The notes under the pieces: model-generated
The model's input: only the letters and a program-made list of their open reading frames with translations
Databases searched by the model: none
What the model was told of the DNA's origin: nothing
Part shown: one piece after another, positions 58,136 to 64,000 of the stretch
How positions within the stretch are numbered: the first letter of the stretch is position 1
How the letters are laid out: every line of letters starts with the position of its first letter
NCBI GenBank assembly: GCA_001464815.1
Contig: LNDW01000005.1
Coordinates: 124,001 to 188,000 of the forward strand
Origin: Betaproteobacteria bacterium Ga0077527
GTDB taxonomy: Bacteria; Pseudomonadota; Gammaproteobacteria; Burkholderiales; SG8-41
Reading direction: 5' to 3'
Length of the DNA stretch: 64,000 nucleotides
Translations under genes and position numbers: made by a program

Positions 58136-59017
58136 ATGAGCCAACGCGCCGGTTATGTTGCCATCGTCGGCCAGCCCAATGTCGGCAAGTCGACGCTGCT
58201 CAACCGCATGGTCGGGCAGAAGATCAGCATCACCTCGCGCCGGCCGCAGACCACCCGCCAGCGGGTGATCGGCATCGTCACGGTGCCGGATGCGCAATTC
58301 GTGTTTGTCGACACCCCGGGCTTCCAGACCCGCCACGGCGGCACGCTGAACCGCATCATGAACCGCAGTGTGACGCGCAGCATCACTGATGTGGATGCCG
58401 TGTTGTGGGTGGTGGCCGCGCCGCGGCTGGATGCGGCCGACCGTGAAGTGCAGGGGCTGCTCGGCGAAGGTATACCGCTGGTGGTCGCCGTCAACAAGAT
58501 CGATCTGGTTGGCAACAAGAACGAGTTGCTGCCGCTGCTCAGCGAAATCCACGAATTGGCGCACCCGCAGGCGATCGTGCCGGTGTCAGCGGGCAGCGGG
58601 CTCGGTGTCGACAACCTGCTTGGCGCCTTGCGTGAGCACCTGCCCGAGCGCGAGCGGCTTTACGGCGAGGATGAAATCACCACCGCCAGCGAACGCATGC
58701 TGGCTGCAGAGCTGATACGCGAAAAACTGTTCCGCCTGTTGGGTGAGGAACTGCCCTATGTGGCAACGGTGGAGATCGAGAAATTCGAGCTTGAAGGCGG
58801 GCTGCGCCGTATCCACGCCGGCATTCTTATCGACAAGGCCGGGCACAAGGGCATCGTGATCGGCAAGGGCGGCGCCAAGCTCAAGGAGATTTCGACGCAG
58901 GCCCGGCTGGACATGGAAAGACTGTTCGGCGGCAAGGTTTTCCTTGAAGTGTGGGTCAAGGTGAAATCGGGCTGGGCTGACGATCTGGGTATTTTGAAGC
59001 GCTTGGGCATAGAATAA
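58136..59017 (+). CDS. era: GTPase Era
   Basis: 16S rRNA-binding GTPase for 30S maturation. 293 residues: G1 GQPNVGKSTLLNRM, G2 TTRQRV, G3 DTPGF, G4 NKIDLV, then a KH domain with IVIGKGGAKLKEIST and the C-terminal WVKVKSGWADD. The 57-bp gap to recO is AT-rich and holds a copy of the dispersed motif. Confidence 0.98.
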   Translation: MSQRAGYVAIVGQPNVGKSTLLNRMVGQKISITSRRPQTTRQRVIGIVTVPDAQFVFVDTPGFQTRHGGTLNRIMNRSVTRSITDVDAVLWVVAAPRLDAADREVQGLLGEGIPLVVAVNKIDLVGNKNELLPLLSEIHELAHPQAIVPVSAGSGLGVDNLLGALREHLPERERLYGEDEITTASERMLAAELIREKLFRLLGEELPYVATVEIEKFELEGGLRRIHAGILIDKAGHKGIVIGKGGAKLKEISTQARLDMERLFGGKVFLEVWVKVKSGWADDLGILKRLGIE

Positions 59018-59074
59018 AATATATAATAAAAACAATTACTTATATAAAATACTTCTGCACTGACCGAATCGACG

Positions 59075-59806
59075 ATGGTTACTGCAAGCCCGGCCCGCCG
59101 CGACGCCGAACCTGCCTACCTGCTGCACACGTACCCTTACCGCGAGACCAGCCTCGTTGCCGAGGTATACAGCCGCCATCAGGGCCGTGTCGCGGTGATT
59201 GCCCGCGGCGCGCGGCGGCCACGCTCGGCGCTGCGCGGGGTGCTGATGGCTTTCCAGCCGCTGTTGCTGGGTTGGGCCGGCAAGAGTGAACTGAAGACAC
59301 TGCACAAGGCGGAATGGCAGGGTGGCTATGCGCCGCTGCGCGGCCTGAGCCTGATTTGCGGTTTCTACCTGAACGAGCTGATGCTGAAGCTGATGCCACG
59401 CGAAGACCCGCACGAGTTGCTGTTCGATGCCTATGCCGAAGCATTGACCCAGCTCGCCGCGGGAGGGGATCATGCTGCGGTGCTGCGGCGCTTTGAACGC
59501 ATCCTGCTGCAGGAACTCGGCTACGGCCTGGCGCTCGACCGCGAGGCGGAATCCGGCGCCGGAATCAGTGCCGAACTGAATTACCGCTATGTTCCGGAGC
59601 GCGGACCGGTGCTGGCGACCCGGGATCAGGGGCAAAGCGGCGTAGAATTGGCGGGGCAGACGCTGATCGACATGGCCATGGACCGTTATGCCGATCCGCG
59701 CACCGTGCAGCAGAGCAAAACCCTGATGCGCGCACTGATCAACCACTGCCTCGGCGACCAGACACTGCATACGCGACAGCTGCTGCGCGACCTGCAGCAG
59801 ATGTGA
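59075..59806 (+). CDS. recO: DNA repair protein RecO
   Basis: Recombination mediator that loads RecA with RecR. 243 residues: N-terminal OB fold (AYLLHTYPYRETSLVAEVYS, then RVAVIARGARRPRS) and a helical C-terminal domain with CGFYLNELMLKLMPREDPH. The zinc-finger cysteines seen in some RecO proteins are absent. era-recO-pdxJ is a conserved order. Confidence 0.94.
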   Translation: MVTASPARRDAEPAYLLHTYPYRETSLVAEVYSRHQGRVAVIARGARRPRSALRGVLMAFQPLLLGWAGKSELKTLHKAEWQGGYAPLRGLSLICGFYLNELMLKLMPREDPHELLFDAYAEALTQLAAGGDHAAVLRRFERILLQELGYGLALDREAESGAGISAELNYRYVPERGPVLATRDQGQSGVELAGQTLIDMAMDRYADPRTVQQSKTLMRALINHCLGDQTLHTRQLLRDLQQM

Positions 59807-59832
59807 CCGGGCAAACGGCAAGCTGATTCCGC

Positions 59833-60585
59833 ATGACCCGCCTCAGCGTCAACGTCAACAAGATCGCCCTGCTGCGAAACTCGCGCAGCCTGGGCATACC
59901 CAGCGTGCTGCGCGCCGCAACGATTGCGCTTGATGCCGGCGCCCATGGCATCACCGTACATCCGCGGCCTGATGCACGGCACATCCGCGCGGATGATGCG
60001 CACGAACTGGCTGCACTGCTTGCCGGCCGCCGTGATGTTGAATTCAACATCGAAGGCAATCCCTTCGAGCCGCCCTTGCTCGAACTGGCGAGGGCGCTAC
60101 GCCCGGCACAGTGCACCCTGGTGCCTGATGATCCCGCAGCCTTTACCTCCGACCACGGCTGGGATATGGAACGTGACGTGTCGCGCCTCAAGCCGGTGAT
60201 TGCGGAGTTGCACCGGCTAGGCATCCGCGTCAGCCTGTTCATGGATCCCGAGCCGGAGGCGATGATGCCGGCTGCGGCCGCCGGTGCTGACCGTGTCGAG
60301 CTTTACACCGAACCCTATGCCGCGGCCCATGCTGCGGGCAGGGACTCAAATGAGGCCGCGGCAATGCTTGCGCGGTATGCCGCCGCTGCACGCGCAGCAC
60401 AGGCCGCCGGACTCGCGGTTAATGCCGGGCATGACCTGAATCGCGAAAATCTGCCGGCCTTCCTCGCAGGAGTGCCCGGAGTCGCCGAAGTTTCGATCGG
60501 CCATGCCCTGGTTGCCGATGCACTTGAGTTGGGTCTTGCAGCTACCGTTGCCGATTACCTGCGGGTGATGAAAGGCGGACAATGA
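59833..60585 (+). CDS. pdxJ: pyridoxine 5'-phosphate synthase, divergent type
   Basis: Last ring-forming step of DXP-dependent vitamin B6 synthesis, condensing deoxyxylulose 5-phosphate with 3-amino-1-hydroxyacetone phosphate. 250 residues forming a TIM barrel. Conserved residues are present: Asn7, [12 protein letters not shown] (active-site His and Arg), EFNIEGNP (Glu) and [11 protein letters not shown] (His). However the N-terminus reads [15 protein letters not shown] rather than the usual LGVNIDHVATLRNARG of proteobacterial PdxJ, and the EFNIEGN and TSDHGWD stretches are of the kind I associate with Bacteroidetes-type homologues. It stays in the recO-pdxJ-acpS order. Confidence 0.9.
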   Translation: MTRLSVNVNKIALLRNSRSLGIPSVLRAATIALDAGAHGITVHPRPDARHIRADDAHELAALLAGRRDVEFNIEGNPFEPPLLELARALRPAQCTLVPDDPAAFTSDHGWDMERDVSRLKPVIAELHRLGIRVSLFMDPEPEAMMPAAAAGADRVELYTEPYAAAHAAGRDSNEAAAMLARYAAAARAAQAAGLAVNAGHDLNRENLPAFLAGVPGVAEVSIGHALVADALELGLAATVADYLRVMKGGQ

Positions 60586-60959
60586 TCTATGGCATCGGCA
60601 TCGACGTGGTCGAACCGCATCGCGTGGCGCGGCTGTTTGAAAAATACGGCGAGCGTTTCGCGCACCGCGTGCTGACGCCCGACGAGCGGCCGCGCTTCGA
60701 GCGCAGCAAACAGAAGGTGCTTTTCCTCGCCAACCGCTTTGCTGCAAAAGAGGCCTTTTCCAAGGCCATGGGTACCGGTTTCCGCTACCCGGTGACCCTG
60801 CAGAACATCAGCGTGGTGCAGAACCGCCTCGGCAAACCCGATCTCGCGTTCAGCGAAGCGCTGGGTGTCGTGGTGCGCGAGGCCGGCATCAATGGCACCC
60901 ACCTGACCATCAGCGATGAATCCAGCCTGGCCTGCGCCTGCGTGGTGCTTGAAAAATGA
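60582..60959 (+). CDS. acpS: holo-[acyl-carrier-protein] synthase
   Basis: Transfers phosphopantetheine from CoA to acyl carrier protein. 125 residues: N-terminal [16 protein letters not shown] (magnesium Asp) and [14 protein letters not shown] (Glu/Lys). Overlaps pdxJ and nagZ by 4 bases at either end, so the three genes are coupled. Confidence 0.97.
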   Translation: MIYGIGIDVVEPHRVARLFEKYGERFAHRVLTPDERPRFERSKQKVLFLANRFAAKEAFSKAMGTGFRYPVTLQNISVVQNRLGKPDLAFSEALGVVVREAGINGTHLTISDESSLACACVVLEK

Positions 60960-61987
60960 CCAAAAAACTGCCCCACGGACCGGTGATGCTTGATGTTGCA
61001 GGCACAACCCTGACTTCCGAAGACCGGGAGCGCCTCTGCCATCCACTGGTCGGCGGTATCATCCTGTTCAGCCGCAATTTTGAATCCTGTACCCAGCTTG
61101 CCGCGCTGACCGCGGAAATCCATGCCCTGCGCGAGCCGCGGCTGCTGATCGCCGTTGACCATGAGGGCGGGCGGGTACAGCGCTTCCGCGATGGCTTCAC
61201 GCAGCTGCCGCCGATGCGCAAACTCGGACATCTTTGGGATCGCGACCCGCGCCGCGCACAGGCTGATGCCGTGGCCACCGGCCTGCTGCTAGCAGCGGAG
61301 TTGCGTGCACAGGGTGTCGATCTGTCGTTCACACCGGTGCTTGATGTCGATTACGGCAACAGCGGCGTAATCGGCGACCGTGCCTTTCACGGTCGCGCCG
61401 ATGCCATCGCCGAACTGGCCATCGCGCTGATGCGCGGACTGGTGCAGGGCGGCATGGCGGCAGTGGGCAAACATTTTCCCGGTCATGGCCATGTTCGTGC
61501 CGATTCGCACCATGAGGTGCCTGTCGATGACCGGACTTACGCTCAGATCGAAGCCGATGACCTGATTCCGTTCAGGCGCATGTCGGCAGCCGGCATGCAG
61601 GGCATCATGCCGGCGCATGTGATCTATCCCGCAGTCGATCCGGCGCCTGCGGGGTTTTCGCGGCACTGGCTGCAGAAAGTGCTGCGCGGCGACCTGGGCT
61701 TTGACGGTGTCATTTTCAGCGACGACCTGAGCATGGAGGGCGCCAGTGTTGTTGGTGGCGTGATCGAACGCGGCGTGGCTGCACTGCAGGCTGGTTGTGA
61801 CATGGTGCTGGTCTGCAACAACCCGAAGTCGGCGGATGTGCTGCTCGACGGCTTGCGTCATGACATCAGCGAAACCAGCAGGGCACGGATTGCGCGGCTG
61901 TTCCTGCCCGCCGGTGGTGATGTACGGCAACTGGAAGCGGCGCGGCAGGTCGTTGCCGCGCTCAACGCCGGTCCGGCGACGGCCTGA
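60956..61987 (+). CDS. nagZ: beta-N-acetylhexosaminidase NagZ
   Basis: Family 3 glycoside hydrolase of cytoplasmic peptidoglycan recycling. 343 residues: GHVMLD-like start, [13 protein letters not shown], the catalytic [18 protein letters not shown] loop (Asp-His pair) and the nucleophile in [11 protein letters not shown]. No signal peptide. The downstream glycosylase gene starts 3 bp after the stop. Confidence 0.96.
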   Translation: MTKKLPHGPVMLDVAGTTLTSEDRERLCHPLVGGIILFSRNFESCTQLAALTAEIHALREPRLLIAVDHEGGRVQRFRDGFTQLPPMRKLGHLWDRDPRRAQADAVATGLLLAAELRAQGVDLSFTPVLDVDYGNSGVIGDRAFHGRADAIAELAIALMRGLVQGGMAAVGKHFPGHGHVRADSHHEVPVDDRTYAQIEADDLIPFRRMSAAGMQGIMPAHVIYPAVDPAPAGFSRHWLQKVLRGDLGFDGVIFSDDLSMEGASVVGGVIERGVAALQAGCDMVLVCNNPKSADVLLDGLRHDISETSRARIARLFLPAGGDVRQLEAARQVVAALNAGPATA

Positions 61988-61990
61988 GCC

Positions 61991-62698
61991 ATGCCGCGGA
62001 CCGCGCGCCCGGCAAGCGGCGCCGCAGTTGCAGCCGGCACCGCCGCCTTCAGCACCGCCTGCACACGCTGCCCGCGCCTTGCCGGACATCTGGCCGAAGT
62101 GCGCCGCGAATATCCCGATTACCATGCACGTCCGGTTGCCCCTTTTGGTGATGACAGCCCGCAGCTCTTGATCGTCGGGCTTGCGCCGGGCATGCACGGT
62201 GCCAACCGCAGTGGACGCCCCTTCACCGGTGATTACGCCGGAATACTGCTCTACCAGACCCTGCATCGCTACGGTTATGGCAGTCATGCTGAATCGCTGT
62301 CAGCGGATGATGCGCTGCGCCTCAGTGGCTGCCGCATCACCAACGCGGTGAAATGCCTGCCGCCGGAAAACAAGCCGCTGCCGGCCGAGGTGCGCGAATG
62401 TAATGATTACCTCAGCAAGGAACTTGCCGCGCTGAAGCCTGGAACCGCGGTTCTGGCCCTGGGCACAGTGGCCCATCAGGCGGTGCTGCGCGGCCTCGGG
62501 CTGCGTTTGGCCGCGCATGGTTTCGCCCATGGCGCGCAGCATGATCTGCCGGGGCCGCTAAAGCTTTTCGACAGCTATCACTGCAGTCGCTACAACACCA
62601 ACACCCGGCGCCTGACCCCAACGATGTTCGAACAGGTGTTTGCCGATATCGCCGCTTATTTGCGTCGACCGAATCTGCAGCGGCCGCGGCCGGTTTGA
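61991..62698 (+). CDS. uracil-DNA glycosylase, family 5 (UdgB-like)
   Basis: A 235-residue iron-sulfur uracil-DNA glycosylase. Cluster cysteines occur in ACTRCPRL and in CRITNAVKCLPP; the active-site motif is GLAPGMHGANRSGRPFTGD. It lacks the Asp/Asn of family 1 and 4 enzymes in that motif, as is usual for family 5. The first about 20 residues are Ala-rich and low complexity. It lies between nagZ and uvrC, forming a small DNA-repair pair with the latter. Confidence 0.9.
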   Translation: MPRTARPASGAAVAAGTAAFSTACTRCPRLAGHLAEVRREYPDYHARPVAPFGDDSPQLLIVGLAPGMHGANRSGRPFTGDYAGILLYQTLHRYGYGSHAESLSADDALRLSGCRITNAVKCLPPENKPLPAEVRECNDYLSKELAALKPGTAVLALGTVAHQAVLRGLGLRLAAHGFAHGAQHDLPGPLKLFDSYHCSRYNTNTRRLTPTMFEQVFADIAAYLRRPNLQRPRPV

Positions 62699-62711
62699 GC
62701 GGAGGCGCATA

Positions 62712-64000
62712 GTGACCGAACCCGCCGCCATCGCCGCCGCTCTGCCGCACCTGCCTGGGGTGTACCGCATGCTCGGCAGTGCCGGGGAGGTGCTCTATGT
62801 CGGCAAGGCTATAGACCTGCGCAAGCGGGTCAGCTCTTATTTTCAGCGCAGCGAGACACTGTCTCCGCGCATCCGCCTGATGGTGGCGCAGATCGCGAAC
62901 ATCGAAACCACAGTGACCCGTTCCGAAGCCGAAGCGCTGCTGCTTGAAAACAACCTGATCAAATCGCTTGCGCCGCGTTACAACATCCTGTTCCGCGATG
63001 ACAAGTCCTACCCTTACCTGATGCTCAGCGGCCATCGTTATCCGCGGCTGGGATTCTTCCGCGGCTCGCCGGAGCGCAAACACCGCTACTTCGGGCCGTT
63101 TCCCAATGCCGGTGCTGTGCGCGACAGCATGCAGCTTCTGCAGAAGGTGTTTCGCCTGCGCACCTGCGAGGACAGCGTGTTTGAGCACCGTTCGCGGCCC
63201 TGTCTGCTGCACCAGATCCAGCGCTGCAAGGCACCCTGCGTGCAGCTGATCAGCGAGTCCGAATACGCCGAAGACGTGCGCAGTGCCGAAATGTTCCTGT
63301 CCGGGGAGGAGGGCGCTGTGTTCGACCGGCTGACCACGCGCATGAACGCCGCCGCGGAAGCGATGCGTTACGAAGAAGCGGCGGTCTGCCGCGACCAGAT
63401 CACCGCCTTGCGCAAGGTGCGCGAACGCCAGTATGTCAGCGCAGAGGGTGGCCGCGATGTCGACGTCATTGCCTGCCGTACGGCTGCCGGCATCTGCTGC
63501 GTCAATCTGGTGATGATCCGCGGCGGCCTGCACCTGGGTGACCGCAATTTTTTCCCGCAGAACGCCGAAGATGTGGATCCGGCGCTGATCATCGAAGCCT
63601 TCGTTGCCCAGCACTATCTGCAGCACCCGGTGCCGCCGCAGCTGGTGCTTGATGCGATGCCGGCAGGCGAAGGCCTGCAGGACACGCTGAATGCCCGCGC
63701 CGGCCGCAGGGTGCAACTGGGGGCCAATCCGATCGGCGAACGCCGGGTCTGGCTGGAAATGGCGGGCAAGAATGCCGAACTCGGCGCGATGCAGCGCGGC
63801 GCGCAACGGCTCGACGATGCCGCCAAACTCACCGCCCTGCAGCAAGGTCTTGCCTTGCCGGAGACGCTGCGGCGCATCGAATGTTTCGACATCAGCCACA
63901 CCCAGGGCGAAGCGACGGTGGCCTCCTGTGTGGTCTATGACCGCGGCGCAATGCAGAACGGCGAATACCGCCGCTTCAACATCCGCGACGTGACGCCGGG
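62712..64000 (+). CDS. uvrC: UvrABC system protein C, N-terminal part (3' end outside window)
   Basis: Nucleotide excision repair endonuclease. Starts at GTG 62712 with GGAGG upstream (62701). About 429 codons are present. The GIY-YIG nuclease domain is LPHLPGVYRML, VLYVGKAIDLRKRVSSYF and LLLENNLIKSLAPRYN. RDDKSYPYL, the PCVQL cysteine-containing segment and a UVR motif (AMRYEEAAVCRDQITAL) follow. The window ends in the RNase H-like domain at FDISHTQGEATVAS and beyond. Confidence 0.97.
   Translation, partial: MTEPAAIAAALPHLPGVYRMLGSAGEVLYVGKAIDLRKRVSSYFQRSETLSPRIRLMVAQIANIETTVTRSEAEALLLENNLIKSLAPRYNILFRDDKSYPYLMLSGHRYPRLGFFRGSPERKHRYFGPFPNAGAVRDSMQLLQKVFRLRTCEDSVFEHRSRPCLLHQIQRCKAPCVQLISESEYAEDVRSAEMFLSGEEGAVFDRLTTRMNAAAEAMRYEEAAVCRDQITALRKVRERQYVSAEGGRDVDVIACRTAAGICCVNLVMIRGGLHLGDRNFFPQNAEDVDPALIIEAFVAQHYLQHPVPPQLVLDAMPAGEGLQDTLNARAGRRVQLGANPIGERRVWLEMAGKNAELGAMQRGAQRLDDAAKLTALQQGLALPETLRRIECFDISHTQGEATVASCVVYDRGAMQNGEYRRFNIRDVTP

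Overview
The window reads as a GC-rich betaproteobacterial chromosome. The evidence is gene order: rpsB-tsf-pyrH-frr-uppS-cdsA-dxr-rseP-bamA-skp-lpxD-fabZ-lpxA-lpxB-rnhB, pyrG-kdsA-eno-ftsB, and rpoE-rseA-rseB-mucD-grx-lepA-lepB-(DUF4845)-rnc-era-recO-pdxJ-acpS-nagZ are all arrangements familiar from Betaproteobacteria. No rRNA, tRNA, CRISPR array, transposase or phage gene was recognised. Coding density is very high, and many genes overlap by 1-4 bases.

Layout. 1-197 is the 3' end of peptide deformylase. 387-7210 is a complete thiosulfate-oxidation (Sox) operon, an ArsR-type regulator followed by soxCDYZAXB, with a clear operator palindrome in front. glnD and map (7234-10604, minus) are followed by a 14-kb block (10919-25070) for translation, isoprenoid precursors, outer-membrane assembly and lipid A. 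A divergent senB/senA pair (25094-27424), the glycosyltransferase and the EgtB-like synthase of selenoneine biosynthesis, sits between rnhB and a SpoU-type RNA methyltransferase. ppsR/ppsA, pyrG, kdsA, eno, ftsB and folD follow.

The accessory region 36748-48607 is the best candidate for a poorly described system. It holds a GntR/UTRA regulator, an AprA-like flavoprotein, a minimal AprB-like two-cluster ferredoxin, a HEAT-repeat protein, an FdxA-type ferredoxin, a complete sulfonate/nitrate-type ABC importer whose binding protein carries a C-terminal NosL-like domain, a DUF971 protein, a small membrane protein on the opposite strand, and a ~1170-residue oxidoreductase that looks like NfnB and NfnA fused in one chain. 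A class III omega-aminotransferase (48709-50040, minus) adjoins it. The inferred logic is import of a small, probably sulfur-containing, anion followed by flavin/iron-sulfur redox chemistry fed from NAD(P)H. In this Sox-positive genome, released inorganic sulfur could feed sulfur oxidation. The same 16-base palindrome lies at both ends of this region.

50380-64000 holds the sigma-E stress operon, lepA-lepB, rnc-era-recO-pdxJ-acpS-nagZ, a family 5 uracil-DNA glycosylase and the start of uvrC, which runs off the window. Two housekeeping enzymes have unusual sequences: PdxJ is of a divergent type, and KdsA has Asp where the metal-binding Cys is usual. A short AT-rich motif recurs in at least five intergenic gaps across the window.
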